Positions 52,041 through 64,000 of a stretch of 64,000 nt of DNA are shown here, one piece after another. A program made the position numbers and the translations under genes. The stretch is from Rhopalosiphum padi (Eukaryota > Arthropoda > Insecta > Hemiptera > Aphididae): positions 88,080,152 to 88,144,151 of the forward strand of contig NC_083597.1 of assembly GCF_020882245.1 (NCBI RefSeq). The letters run 5' to 3'. Under the pieces are notes generated by a model. The model was given only the letters and a program-made list of their open reading frames with translations. It was not told where the DNA came from and did no database searches. How positions within the stretch are numbered: the first letter of the stretch is position 1; each line of letters begins with the position of its first letter.

Positions 52041-52720
52041 TATATAACTACGTGTATTCAACGATTATTTGCAGCACAAGTTTAGGGATGAATTATTATA
52101 GTAGAGTATGCACTCCCCCATCCAAAAGCGTACGCACATAAGGGACAGTAAGGTTGGTGTTTGGACAGACACTGAAAACGGAAGTTTAATGGGCCTCGCT
52201 GACACAAGAACAAGGCGAATGCAAAGACTTTTTTCTTCTACACGTCCCCAAGACAATTTTTCTAGCTAGACTTCCCCTCTACCTCTTTATTTTCCTTTCC
52301 ACCGCGCTAGTATTCCTTTTTACCGGAGGCCCCGGCGTCGATTTATTTTGATCCCGTTTTGTAACGTGTCCCCGGGGACGGGCTGAAAATCGTTTCTTGG
52401 ACAAAAACTAAAGGGACTTAAAGCTCGGAAGAATGATTCAACACTGTCGTACGTGCATTATCATTTTCCCTTTTGCCCACCCTATACTAGCCCAGCACGC
52501 ACAAAAGCATACCATTCCATTTCACCAGTGTGTCTGACGCTGAACCACCGACGCTATTATATATTGTTTACGCTCTGTCGTCTACTTTACCTTTTTTTTT
52601 TTTATGATACCACGCCGACGAGGTTTCGACTTTCATATTGTATACGAATATTATTCAAGCATCTAGCTAGAGCACGACGGCATTTTAAAACGATAAAATA
52701 ATGAAAATATTTAAAAAATA
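52041..52720. other. Lower-AT patch, unidentified
   Basis: Mixed composition with a GC-rich core at 52320-52385 (CCGGAGGCCCCGGCGTCGAT and TGTCCCCGGGGACGGG, the latter a near palindrome). No convincing coding frame. Confidence 0.4.
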
Positions 52721-53560
52721 TTATTTATTCAAATTAACACTATAACAAATAGCAATCCGTTGAGTAATCTATGTGAACAATTTCAATTGATTAAAATTTT
52801 TTAATTTATACTAACTACGTAAAATTATAATTTATTCACATACGGTATAAATTTCAACATGATATTGAGATATATTTTTCTCAATTATGTGGTTTGTGTC
52901 AATGCATTATGCATCTCAGTCTCGTGAATGTATAATATTATACAATATTACATATATTACCTATTAAATACAATTGCATTTCAATTGTCTTACAATAGAT
53001 TATAATAATATGCTTACATAATAATAAAAAAACAATGTATCACCCACATTACTCGTATGTACATTATATGTGTATTACAGATAAGTGTGCAACAACAATA
53101 ATAATTAACCTCGATTCACAAATAAATTAACTAATTCGACTTTAGATTTTTTTTTTTTTTAATTCAATTTATAACAAATCTTATATTTAATTTTAATTAT
53201 GATATTTACCATGTTGCAATAAGAACAGGCGCCTTTCCACAAATACGATTTAAAATTAAAATCATTTCATTACTGCAGATAGGTACCTAACCTACTAATT
53301 TCTATATCGCAATATTTTTAATGTTATGCTATTCACACAATAATCCATCAATAATGACAATTCGTTTCCGTCTTTCAAAATCTATTTAAATCATATATAC
53401 ACTTGACGTAATAATTTGTCAACTATATTGGACATCGATAATGTTAGGTATTGTTCGTTTCGCATCATATCTTATAGGCATACTCGTTTGTATCGTTTCG
53501 TGGCAAACAAAACGAATATACTAACACGGTTTACCCGAGTTGAATGCAAACTCGGCTGTT
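52721..53560. other. AT-rich, gene-free DNA
   Basis: No feature seen. Confidence 0.7.
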
Positions 53561-54180
53561 CAACGTGCTCGGAGATAAATCAACATGATTGATTCGACTT
53601 CAGAAGCAAACATTAGCCATATAATATACGCGTGTATACTGTGTGTATACAGTAGCGGGCAGCGGTCGTAGCGGAGGGGAAAATTTCAATTATCTTTAAT
53701 AGACGGTAATTCTATACTTCCCCTCCGCCGGTCGCCTCCTCTGTGGTTAGCTCTGCAGGGATGTTATTATATATGGCGCAGAACAACATAATGCTCGAGT
53801 GAAACGTTAAACGGCACCCTGAATCCAACAGTAATTGCGTTTATATAAAATGGGCGTTTAGCTGACGGAAATAGTCCAAAAAGATATTGCAGGAGAGGGC
53901 ATGGGGGAAACCGTGGTAGCGTTGGTAGTCGGTGGACTATTATTTCTGGAATTCGGTTCATTGAGAAATTAACCGATTTTGCCGATTACACGCATCCAAT
54001 CGCGGGTAGTGCGCTGCAGCGGTGGTGCTGTAAAATGCTACAAGTATATGATGTAGGAAATCATCTCGGGGTGCCTTCGTTTGACGGAAGTTGGCAAAAG
54101 TCCTCGTCGAATGCGATTAAAAATACCGCGAGGCAAACAAAGTTTTAGAAAGCGACACGATAAGCCAATAAATCATATCA
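53561..54180. other. Lower-AT patch with inverted repeat and RUNX-like motif
   Basis: Mixed composition. It includes an 11-bp perfect inverted repeat (53671-53728) and CTGTGGTTAG at about 53741-53750, which contains the RUNX consensus TGTGGTT. No coding frame convinces. Confidence 0.4.
53671..53728. repeat. GC-rich 11-bp inverted repeat, 36-nt loop
   Basis: GCGGAGGGGAA at 53671-53681 and its exact reverse complement TTCCCCTCCGC at 53718-53728. The arms are GC-rich within AT-rich surroundings, so chance is less likely than for AT palindromes. The loop is AT-rich. Confidence 0.75.
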
Positions 54181-54900
54181 ACTTGCAGACATATATATAT
54201 TGAGTCCAAATAAATTATTACGAATAATATTAAGATTTAGGATTATTGTTCAAAAATAGGTAATACCAATAAATGGAAGCTTTTAAATACCTGTATGTCA
54301 TTATAATTTGCATATTCAATTTGCATAATGTAATTATAGATGTAAGAGACAGATGTAAATTAATATTATAATAATATTATTGACAAATCGCTACCGCCAA
54401 GACAATAGGTACCTCTTATCTCACGCTTGTGAAATTATTATTCACAATAAACTAAGTAAATCGCTTTTCAATCAAAAGACTTAAATTGTTCGACTTTAAT
54501 TTTATTGAATAATTATGTCTAATGCATCGGGCCATGTTTATTATTTTTCAACGTTAGCTAAGTTTATTTTGTTCATAACTTATAATGAATCATAAGAGTC
54601 AAGTGTTATTATGCATGCCGTTTGTAATAGTTCGAGTATTATTAATCAATGTGATTTAATTAAAAATATTATAATTATTATGTTGTACCTAAATCGCTAT
54701 ATTAAAAAAAAAAAAATTAAAGATATCGATTATATATTTTAACGTACGACATTTAGATTATCGTGTATAGATATATGAAAAATCTTAATTGCCTATATGT
54801 GTTATGCGATCGATTAAAATAAATACAATATTTTTATTAAAACTAATCATTGGTCATTTTAATACATAAAACGGGTTTTCTCTTGAAACGGCTACATATT
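54181..54900. other. AT-rich, gene-free DNA
   Basis: No feature seen. A-run at about 54703-54715. Confidence 0.7.
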
Positions 54901-55337
54901 TATGGATTTTTTTTTTAGTGGTGAACACGACGGGTAAGGGGCAACGCTGGGAAAACGATTTAAACAATTTCTCAGTTCACTGAAGACGTTCAGCGCGGTG
55001 AGCATTTATAATAATAATAACATGCCCGCGAAAACGTCAGTTGCACATTATTCTACCGCCGCCGCCGTCGCCGCCTTTTCCCCCGTTTGCATCACATGCG
55101 CGCCGCCGACTTACTATACTTACATATTATACATTTATACACATATATATATATATGTGTGTTTGTGTGTGTGTGTATATATACAGTTATCCGGTCTATG
55201 TATATATGTATGTATGTATTTACGCGGTGCGCTTGCGCCTGCCGACAATTATGTTTATTCACGCTCTGTGCGCCCGCTCGCCCGCCGCCCGCCCACCGTC
55301 ATCGACGCCCGCGAACCCCCGCAAAAAAGTCTGCGAG

Positions 55338-55359
55338 TATATATATATATATATATATA
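55338..55359. repeat. (TA)11 microsatellite
   Basis: Eleven TA units between CpG-rich sequence and the pyrimidine tract. Confidence 0.95.
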
Positions 55360-55397
55360 AATGCGCGTGTGCGTAAGTGTGTACGCCAAGTCGGTCG

Positions 55398-55690
55398 TGT
55401 CATTCCTTTCTTTTTCTCCGTCCCTTCACATCACTCTCTCTCTCTCGCCCTCTAACCCTCTCACTCTCTCTCTCTCTCTCTCGTCTTCCGCCGCCCCACA
55501 TCTACCCATAACTTTCTTCCTTATCCGTTCGGCCTTTTTTCTTCTCCCACCGGATTCACCCCCTCTCGTTTTACCCTCATGTCGCTCGCTCACTCACTCT
55601 ATCTCTCTCTTTCGCCCTCTCTCACTCTATCTCCGTCTATTCCTCGTATTTTGTTTCTCTTTCTTATATTCTCTCTCCCCGTTGACAGCC
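55398..55690. repeat. Pyrimidine-rich, CT-repeat tract (GAGA on the minus strand)
   Basis: About 290 bases in which the plus strand is overwhelmingly C and T, with CTCTCT runs at 55433-55447 and 55459-55482 and repeated CTCACTCT/CTATCTCT units later. The minus strand therefore carries many GAGAG motifs, the binding site of GAGA-type factors at insect promoters. Long polypurine-polypyrimidine DNA can also form triplex structures. Confidence 0.8.
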
Positions 55691-55718
55691 GTCATTCTCC
55701 CGGACACCGCGCCGCTAT

Positions 55719-55740
55719 ACACACACACACACACACACAC
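55719..55740. repeat. (AC)11 microsatellite
   Basis: Eleven AC units directly after the pyrimidine-rich tract. Confidence 0.95.
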
Positions 55741-56300
55741 ATACAGCAATAGTCCCTCTCGCGATCAATACCCACACACCGCTGCCCGCTCCTCCTACAT
55801 GTATATCGTATACACATACATAAAACCATTGTCATTGTTATTCAGTGCGTACTATAATATACGAATATATATATATCATATTATATTATGTATTGTGCAC
55901 GTATATGCAGCGTATTTATATATTATGCGAGCCGCATATATGACTATATATATATATATACGTATATGTGTATACGAGCATAATGCTTGCATAAATCACA
56001 CTGGTCAAACGACACCGCGGTCGTAGGTACCTGTATCCACCCCCAAACCTCTTTAAAAGCCCACACTGCGGACGGCGTGCAAAGTCATCGTGTAGCATAT
56101 CGTCCGGACGTTCACGGGCGTGCAGTAAATATTATTGCATCGATGTCTAATGTCTAATATATTATTGTTTAATCGCTACAAACACTGCAAAACCGACCTC
56201 CATCGTACTGGTACCGTAAACGTTTATCGATGATTCCACAAATCTCAATACATACGCGGCAAACTACCAGAACTCGCCGTTTATTTCAATGCTATTTAAA

Positions 56301-58260
56301 ACTCATCCGGTAGATTTATATAACTAACCTATTAGCTACCTTTTGTCGAACGTGTTCACTGGGTAGGGTTGTCACATTTGACAGAACGTGACAGACTCAA
56401 CTGTTATGAGTGTTATGACATAATATTTTGGGATATACCTATGTCAATGCATCATTTGTCAATTCGCATACATCAATATAATCATCGTGAAAAAGTATTA
56501 CTCGTCGCGTAAATGACAACATAATACTAAGAAATGTATTATTGGATAACATATATTTTGTCGTCTGTTCGTGCATCCTACCCTAGTGTCTTAAAAATAA
56601 TTAAGTATAGTAAATTGATATAATAATATTCGTCATTACTCATTACTCATATTTCTACACAAAACAAAACTCATTCACGCCATTGTAAAATCAATCACAT
56701 TCATCGGTGCTCCGATTAGAATTTATTTAAAAGCATAATTTTAATTCTGCTTCTGGAAATTCTTAATTTATCGCATTCGTATTCACCACAAATTTTCCTA
56801 AGTCAATTATTGCGTTCTTAGGACTTATCCATTGGTAGTAATTTGTTTAAACCTCGCAGTAACTACTGCATTGTTTTGTCTAGTTTAAAGTTGTGCGTTA
56901 TTGGTAAAAAATTTGAATAGTAAAAAATGTAGGTACCATCAGAAAATCAATTTTTACATTCTTTCGTATAAGTTTTAATAAAACGTTGTTTTGAAAAATT
57001 AATATTCTATCGGAATTTATATCATTTTCATGTCGTAAAAACAAATTTCCATCGATGATTTTTCTCATTTTTTCATGTAGAGTAAAACGTAAATCGGTTT
57101 GATCGTTTGGTAAATTACGTTGTTGTTTACGTACACTTTGTAATACGTGATACCGGCGTTACCGCTCGAGTCAGTATATTCTATAGGGATTTGTGAAAGT
57201 ACTGTACCTACTACTATTAGCTACATTTACCTAATACTATATTTTTTAAATTTATTAAGTGCTTTTTAACATAAATGCCTGTTGAACTGTTGTTTCGAAA
57301 TTTTTTAGTATTATTCCGTCCACTTAAACGAACTCATCCGCGACATTTGTTTTTCTTAGTATTGGTTACCTTTTCATACAGATTTAATGCCGTAGTGTTT
57401 TAATTTAGAAAAACTGTATATTTGAAGGAAAAATTGAAAGTATAGTATATCCTTTTTTATTCAGGATTCAATAAAATATACAAATAGCTCTATTATTTTG
57501 CAGGTAATTACAAAAAATATCATAACTTAATAGATATATTTTTAATTTAAGTTAACATTATTTCTCATTTTCGTCAAATGTGACAAAGACAAGTCGACAA
57601 CTGGATCCATAATTCGTGACAATAATATAATATGATAATACACGATAAATTGACGTGCAACAAATTTGAACAGCATTGAATTAACGTCGCGTTGAATTGA
57701 CATGACGCCAACGATTTTATCGCCTTACTGATCGTATTATACATATAGTATAGTGTATAGACTATAATAGTGTATATATATGCAATAAGTATAATTATAA
57801 GCCTTCAAATATTATATATTCGTGGAAACAGTGAATAGCTAGTTAGAAAAACGTAAAAAAAATAACCCAAATAAGGTGAAAATATTTCTTTAACAATTTG
57901 AATAATGCTTATAGCGATTTGACTCGCATAAATATTTAATAACTTAAATCGTAAAAGAAGTGATGGATAAGTTAAAGTAATAATAATATGAAAAAATTAA
58001 ACACAATTTCAAAATTGCTTGTTTACTTAGTTTATACTCGTGTATAGTATTATATCAGAAAACATCTTATTAGAGTCTAAAATCAAAATAGTTTTTAAAG
58101 TGTGTGGAATGTGGATACAAAGACCAAAAATTAAGGCGAAACAAATCGTATAAAAACGATTTGATGGAATAAGAAAAGCATATGATGGCAGGCCTCATGG
58201 ATAACGACCGTTTGAAGACAGATAAAAGTATAAAACCTACACAGCATTAACTCAATAATG
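56301..58260. other. Moderately AT-rich DNA, no gene recognised
   Basis: Unique-looking sequence with scattered CpG up to about 57200, then AT-rich. I see no gene, RNA or mobile-element end. Confidence 0.65.
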
Positions 58261-58660
58261 AAAATAAAAAAAAAAGAGAATACAACAGGAAATATACTAT
58301 ATCTCACAGGGAAAACGGAAACCCGAAATTAAATTCTTCGTTGAATTCTTGCTTGTTCCGGGGGCGAACAACACGCGAAATCCGCGGCAAATAGGCCAAA
58401 TTATTCTTCTATATTGGTCGGAGGGAGTTGTATCTATGTGTATATGTGTGGGTTTTATCTCTTAGAATAACGACTAATTGAATCCCGCTCAACACGTGAA
58501 GAGAGCCAACCGCGTACATGTGAATAGCGGGGTAAGACACAATCTGTAGTAGTATACTAAGGGGAAATACGCGTGAATCAAAATATAATTAATGGATAAC
58601 GATGGAAATGTTATCGTAAACGGCTGTAAATGTGCAGGAAAATTCCACAATAACTAATGC
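58261..58660. other. Small lower-AT patch, unidentified
   Basis: A 400-base patch of mixed composition (GGAAAACGGAAACCCGAAAT, GTTCCGGGGGCGAAC). No coding frame; possible regulatory element. Confidence 0.35.
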
Positions 58661-59470
58661 CTAAAGAAATAATTATTTTCGTTTTGAACACATTATATAA
58701 GATATATGTTTACTGTTTGTGTATTGTATATTACAAACAAAACATTATATTTAAATTTCCATTATAGTTTTACTTTCACAGTATAAATAATTTATCAATA
58801 ATATTAGTTGATCAAAATACTACACAATATTAGCTATAACTTTAAAAAAAATATATTTATCTTAAACTAATACTCGTATAATAGTTAGTCAAACGAATAT
58901 TAGTTTAGTATACTGGACAGACTAAACAGTTTATAAATTTTAATAATCCATTGTATAACACTATGATAATTCATTTTTTACACAAAAATATTAAGAAAAA
59001 ACATATTTTATGATAGAAATTACCATACATCATTTTAATTCAGGTTATATTAGTAAAACAATAAAAAAAAAATGAATTTACTTACACATCTGCATTATCA
59101 ATTACTTCCGTGGATTAATAAGGATGAAATACTTAGTACCAACTACTTCGATTACATTTGTTGATTATATCATTTTAATAATTATACCTACGCAATAAAT
59201 TCTATTTTTACTGCAATATTTTCTATTGAATTATTTTTTAATTAAGTTTAAACAGAGCATAATTAATCCAAAACTATTAAATAATTGCATTTCTACACTT
59301 AAACGAACTAACTACGTTTAAATAAAATTAATTAATCAATCAAGAATACTAAACTATCCAGAAAATAGCTTGTATATTAAAATTAGATAAGCTTCTATGT
59401 AAGCAACAATAGTTATAAAATATAGTTTTTCTCGCTCTTTAAGAACGTTTATTTATTTATTTTTCCATTT
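58661..59470. other. AT-rich, gene-free DNA
   Basis: No feature seen. Confidence 0.72.
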
Positions 59471-59505
59471 ATGAAAACCATTTATCTTATAAAAAAAACT
59501 ACCCC

Positions 59506-59543
59506 CGAGTGTACCAGAAAATCGTTTTCGGATCATACACTCG
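59506..59543. repeat. Nested inverted repeat
   Basis: Outer arms CGAGTGTA (59506-59513) and TACACTCG (59536-59543) pair perfectly. Inside, GAAAA and TTTTC form a second inverted pair around TCG. The two-level symmetry is compatible with an extended hairpin. Confidence 0.6.
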
Positions 59544-60003
59544 AAAACTGTGGCTTTTGACAGATTATCATACACGCGAAAATCGTTGACAATAGTTTTC
59601 CGGTAAAAAAGGGAGGGTTAAACTTGAATGGATAATTTTGTGGAATAATCGAAAGCTAAGGAACTTATGTGGAGGTACAGAGGAAAAAAGCACGGCTTAC
59701 TTAACCTCTGTGACCGCTATGCACGCCAAGGGAGAAATTTCTATTGATAAAAAAACCAACCCCGACTGGTGGCCGAACGGAGAGGGATCGCCCATTCTAA
59801 TTCGTATTATTTTTTTTTTATGTATACATGTATAAAAAATAACCGAATAGGGGGGCATCATTTTTTCGAGGGGCTGAATCCCGATAACTGCAGAGGGAAA
59901 CAACTGGAGGGACAAGCCCATCCCGACAATATATTTTTTATCAGCTATTGTTGTTTTGTTGCCTTAGAGGAGCCATCCAAACCATTAGGCCGAATTGAGA
60001 AAA

Positions 60004-60008
<5 letters not shown>

Positions 60009-60036
<28 letters not shown>
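60009..60036. repeat. (AT)14 microsatellite
   Basis: Fourteen AT units, the longest pure AT array in the window. Confidence 0.96.
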
Positions 60037-60040
<4 letters not shown>

Positions 60041-60360
60041 TATATGCTTTTCTACGTTCTTATTTTTTTCTTGTTTTTGCCCTCGTTTTATATCGCTGAC
60101 CGTATCTACCATGTAATTGAATTATATTCGGCAACTGTAGTGTTGCCCCTTGTCAAAGGGTGGGTTGTTGTCTTTATTTTTCTTTGCTTTTGAAATTCAG
60201 TAATATTAAATCAATCATAATATTATTACCGTTTTCTCCTTATCTCGTTCATAAGTGTATTGGACGGCGAACTGTATAGGCAACATGCCCAATATATATC
60301 AAGAAAATGTCCGTCCACTGCAACGTACTCGTATAATATACTTATTACGAAAAACAATTG

Positions 60361-62282
60361 TATTTGAGACCTGTAAAATAAAAACATAAACTGATGTAAA
60401 ATTCATGGTACAATAACAAAAACAAAAATTGCTACTTTTTACACAGTTATTATTTCTCATATTATATAATACGAATATATTGCCATATTGCGCGTTTTAT
60501 TGAATAACAATTAACAATGGCAATACGGATTAATAGTTTTTGTTTTAATTATTTCAAATATAGGTAATCAATTAATTATGTAAATACTCATTAGTTATCC
60601 AAGAGTCGGATATTAACAGTTTAATAATAATTTATTAATTTCCATAAACAATTTAAAATATTCAAACTTATAATATTGGATCAATGAACAACATTGACAT
60701 GTTAATTACAATAATCATAATAATCAACAGCATTATTTTACTATATTTACTGTCTGGATCATTTAAACCTGTCTCAAAAATATAATTAATAATTTTAAAG
60801 TTACTTTTAACTTGAAACTGATGTGGAAAAAAATAATCGTATACATAAAATTCAGTTTATTGAGATCACGTACGCGGATTTTAAGGACGAATTAAAAGTT
60901 TTGTACTATTTTGTAGTTCAATCTACATATATAAAAATGCCAAATGGTATTTTAGTTTGGCATTAGAATATTATTCTTCGAAATCAATGTTCACTTTTTA
61001 TAGTTTCTGATCAAAACAATCGTTTAAGATATTTTTACTATATAAGTATTCAAAGATTTCTTTGTTCAAAATATGGTCAGTTAAGTAGTTTTTAAAGACT
61101 CCCTTTAAATAAAATATTTTAATAATTACTAAAATTTAATTTTTTATTTTAATTAGGTACTCCATAATCATATTGATAGTCCCTACGACCTACATACATA
61201 GTAGTTAAAGAATAAAGATTAATATTTTTTTTTTATAGTTATAACCATATAGGTGATGTGTATACTGTATAGTGTTTTTATCACTAATAAAACCATACAA
61301 CTATAATGGAAATTAAAATATAATGTGTAATATTTAATATATCTTATATATTTAACATGTATAAAGAATGAACTAATTAAGCGTACAAAAATTGAGTTTT
61401 CGAGTATATTTTTCTTAGTTAAAATAACGGAGTGCTCAAAAATTATTATTAAAAACATTAAACATCAATTTGTCAGACTTACTAGTTTCCATTAATAATA
61501 ATAATAAATTATTTATTACAATAATTTTTATCACATAAATAGTATAAAATTTACTAGTTTAACATTTTTAAATGCAAATAGGTATTTTCCAAAATAGCAA
61601 CTTTTGCCGGTGCTTTACTGTCATTCATCGGATAATGAAACAAAACACGAGTAACTTTTAATTTCTTATGTTTTAAATTGAAATTATTAAACATAATAAA
61701 TTAATAATATAAATAGTACCTATCATATTATATTACCTATATAGTAAAATAATATTACCTACCAATGGCTAAAATGTAACTCGAATATTTGTGATATTAT
61801 TTTTATATTATGTGATTTATAGAAGAGAACTTTTTTAATTAACAAATTTTTTTATTCCAAATTCTAAATACAAATTTATATTCAGTAAAAAATATTAACA
61901 GGAGTGTGCGGTGTAATAGTAATAAATTAATGTATTGATTTAATGTATTTTTATTAGCTATAGCTTACTCAAAAATCTATAAGAAGGTACGCATTAGGGT
62001 ATCTCAGGTGGAGTATGAAATCAACTTTTAAAACAATAGATGAAAAAGTGGAATTTAGTAAGTTAATAAAACAGAGACTGAAATTGTTTGTTGTATTCAT
62101 TAATTTATCTGTTTAGTAAAAAACAAAATATAAATTAAACAAAATGGTTCTAGCTAAATTTTAAGGAATTAAATTATGCAAATTACGTGGGTTAAATTAG
62201 TCAGGTTTTAATTTTTGTAAATTTGGTTCAAATTCTGAGATAAATTTAATTCGTAGTCTTGTTATTTAAAAAAAAATACTGC
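60361..62282. other. AT-rich, gene-free DNA
   Basis: No feature seen up to the tRNA terminator. Confidence 0.72.
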
Positions 62283-62289
62283 AAAAAAA
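62283..62289 (-). terminator. RNA polymerase III T-run terminator of tRNA-Thr
   Basis: On the minus strand, seven consecutive T residues begin seven bases past the last base of the tRNA acceptor stem. A run of four or more T on the non-template strand terminates pol III. A second, longer T run lies about 10 bases further on and could serve as a backup. Confidence 0.85.
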
Positions 62290-62296
62290 GTAGCTT

Positions 62297-62368
62297 GCCT
62301 CCAGAGAGAATTGAACTCTCGACCCCTGGTTTACAAGACCAGTGCTCTAACCACTGAGCTATGGAGGC
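62297..62368 (-). tRNA. tRNA-Thr, anticodon TGT
   Basis: Read on the minus strand, this 72-nt segment folds into a full cloverleaf. The acceptor stem is GCCTCCA paired with TGGAGGC, 7 of 7. The D arm is GCTC/GAGC with loop AGTGGTTA. The anticodon arm is CTGGT/ACCAG with loop CTTGTAA, giving anticodon TGT, which reads ACA threonine codons. The variable region is GGGTC. The T arm is GAGAG/CTCTC with the canonical TTCAATT loop. The A box (TAGCTCAGTGG) and B box (AGTTCAATTCT) of the internal pol III promoter are both present. No intron interrupts the anticodon loop, and CCA is not encoded, as expected for a eukaryotic nuclear tRNA. A seven-T run follows immediately downstream. All stems are perfectly paired, so this looks like a functional gene rather than a tRNA-derived SINE relic. 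It is the only tRNA I recognise here and it stands alone in AT-rich DNA. Confidence 0.96.
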
Positions 62369-64000
62369 TCATGAACGACGTGGCACAAATAGTTTTACTT
62401 AAGGCGATAGTATATTTTATAAAAACAAACATAATTATAACTTTTTACTAGGTATACGATATTAGTATTACTTTACGACAGTAAATAGGCAAACAACACT
62501 CATATTTAAAATCCAAATACTGGCTGCTGATAGCGTATCGATCATAAACATCAAAATATCCTTATAATTACATAATGTTAACGAATTAAAAATAGGTAAT
62601 GAAATTAATACATATTTTACCTAGGTACCTACTGAGGTTTAGAAGTTTAATCATCAATTTCCACTCTGAAATCATAAAATAACTACAATATTATCATTAT
62701 GTTTAAACTTAATAACTTATAATATAGGTAGTATAAACTATTAGAGACTATGTAGGTATAGAATAATAAATTCAATATTCTAAGTCAAATTAAGATTATA
62801 AGAAGCAATTTCTGAAGTACTTTATAAAATAATAAAATCCCTAATAATGTAATAATTAATAGTATGCCATTTCAACATCAGTATTGCCAATCTATCTATC
62901 TAGCTATTTAAGATTTAAATTCATCAAACTAGGTAAGTGTTATGGTTTTACCAACATTGTAGGAATTATGAGTCGATATTAATGGTTTTGTCTTTTTTAA
63001 CTCCTTGATGTCAAAATAATTTAAGTTAATTTAAGTAATTACCTTTATCAACTTATTGTAAACGATCCGATATTCACAATATCATTTAAATTTACAAATA
63101 CCTACCTTAACATTGACTGATAGAACAATATTAGCAGATATCTAGATGTAAACAAGTAATAAAATCAATAGATATACACATTAATTTACCCTTGTAAGTT
63201 ATAATATTTAAAATGTTGATTAGGTACGTATTGTGTTTGTGTATAGGTTAGAAATACATAGATGACAACATGAAATGAGTATCAAAATCTACAAAACCTT
63301 TAAGAACCACCCGGTTAGGTTAAAACTTTTATTTGAAGATCATAAAAAAATAAGAAACTCTTTGTTTGTCAACATTAAATACCTAATGTGAGACTTTGAG
63401 AGTGCATGTAATATTGATTTGAGATATTATACCTACATGTAATTTAATTATTCGTCGCCTTTTGAAGGGACAGATAAAAATTGTTTACAAGCTACAGTTC
63501 GGATCTTATATTATACAACAACTATAAAATATTATAATTATAACTATCTAATCTATTTATTTACTTACAAGTCAAGAATTAGGCAAAAATAGTGTTGTAA
63601 GTAACATATCATAATTGATGTGATCTACTTGTAAAGCACACCGGTGTCTTAAGCAATCTACCATTAAAATAAACTGATTTTTTAAACAATCTACCAAAGT
63701 ATTTTTGTTATTTACCTAACCTAAACCCACAACGTGATAAATATATCAATAATATAATTGTCGTAGGTATCAATTTTGCAAAAACACGCACCTCTAACAA
63801 CAATGAAGTCCATATTTAATAACAACCAATAATTTCGTACTTAGACACACCCATCATATTATTCATATTCATTCATATTTTTAACACATAAATTATTTTA
63901 TTACTATATTTGTTATAACCTTAATATTTATTTTTGTAAATATTTTTATCTATACTGTCATAAAAGCCATTTAGCGTTAATTAATATACATATAAATAAA
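62369..64000. other. AT-rich, gene-free DNA
   Basis: Sequence upstream of the tRNA gene. No gene or RNA seen. TAGGTA/TACCTA motifs are frequent (e.g. near 62447, 62594, 62624, 62726, 62754, 63102). Confidence 0.72.

Larger units (their letters stand above)
54901..56300. other. CpG and pyrimidine-rich island with microsatellites
   Basis: It begins with CCG-type units (GCCGCCGCCGTCGCCGCC near 55059), followed by TG, TA and TATG arrays, a CpG/CCG-rich segment (55200-55330), a 300-base pyrimidine tract, a CA array and TA arrays. Open frames of 111-221 codons read these repeats as Ser/Leu, Tyr/Ile or His/Thr strings and are not genes. Confidence 0.55.
59471..60360. other. Lower-AT patch with nested hairpin and AT microsatellite
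   Basis: Mixed composition. Overlapping 65-115 codon frames on both strands (59638-60116) show no domain, and the longest runs through an AT array. A nested hairpin lies at 59506-59543. Confidence 0.4.

Noticed and set aside
55361..56026. 221-codon plus-strand open frame, longest in the window
   Set aside because: It translates the CT tract, CA array and TA arrays into Ser/Leu, His/Thr and Tyr/Ile strings; it has no domain and depends on repeat phase.
1..64000. CRISPR arrays, operons, bacterial promoters, rRNA or phage genes
   Set aside because: No direct-repeat/spacer arrays, no gene-dense strands and no rRNA motifs; the sequence is eukaryotic nuclear in character.
1..64000. Numerous AATAAA polyadenylation-like signals and TATA strings
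   Set aside because: They are expected very often at this AT content and have no transcript context.

Overview
This window looks like gene-poor nuclear DNA of a eukaryote, most likely an insect and possibly an aphid or a close relative. It is strongly AT-rich. It carries long trinucleotide (AAT/ATT) and dinucleotide microsatellites, CpG-dense islands, cut-and-paste transposon relics with terminal inverted repeats (TIRs), and one eukaryotic tRNA gene with a pol III T-run terminator. There are no bacterial-style gene arrays, ribosome binding sites or operons. The aphid assignment is inference from overall sequence style (AT-richness and a recurrent TAGGTAC-type motif), not from a diagnostic gene.

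I found no intact protein-coding gene that I can defend. Almost all open frames are under about 130 codons. The longer ones (near 11.6-12.1, 41.7-42.2 and 55.4-56.0 kb) translate microsatellites or simple pyrimidine tracts into low-complexity protein. The window could be intergenic or could lie inside very long introns; sequence alone does not decide.

Features I can support: a tRNA-Thr(TGT) gene on the minus strand (62297-62368) with its terminator; a degraded, internally deleted Tc1/mariner-type element (26593-27186) that still encodes the conserved C-terminal transposase motif; two MITE-like elements with long TIRs (14634-14788, GC-rich; 47213-47560, AT-rich); a decayed coiled-coil reading frame (about 37.5-38.6 kb) broken by three TAG stops, each one transition from CAG, and by frameshifts; and many microsatellites and palindromes.

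Layout: AT-rich, nearly featureless DNA alternates with about a dozen patches of 0.4-2.5 kb that are richer in GC and CpG: roughly 9.9-12.45, 14.6-16.3, 17.8-19.4, 20.8-22.5, 24.45-25.2, 29.1-29.7, 30.8-31.75, 33.8-34.8, 40.3-42.5, 44.1-45.7, 49.4-50.55, 52.0-52.7, 53.6-54.2, 54.9-56.3, 58.3-58.65 and 59.5-60.3 kb. The two strongest (11.65-12.0 and 40.95-41.4 kb) resemble promoter-type CpG islands. This mosaic is the main large-scale structure of the window. A reasonable but unproven reading is a regulatory landscape (promoters, enhancers, non-coding transcripts) in a gene desert or long intron.
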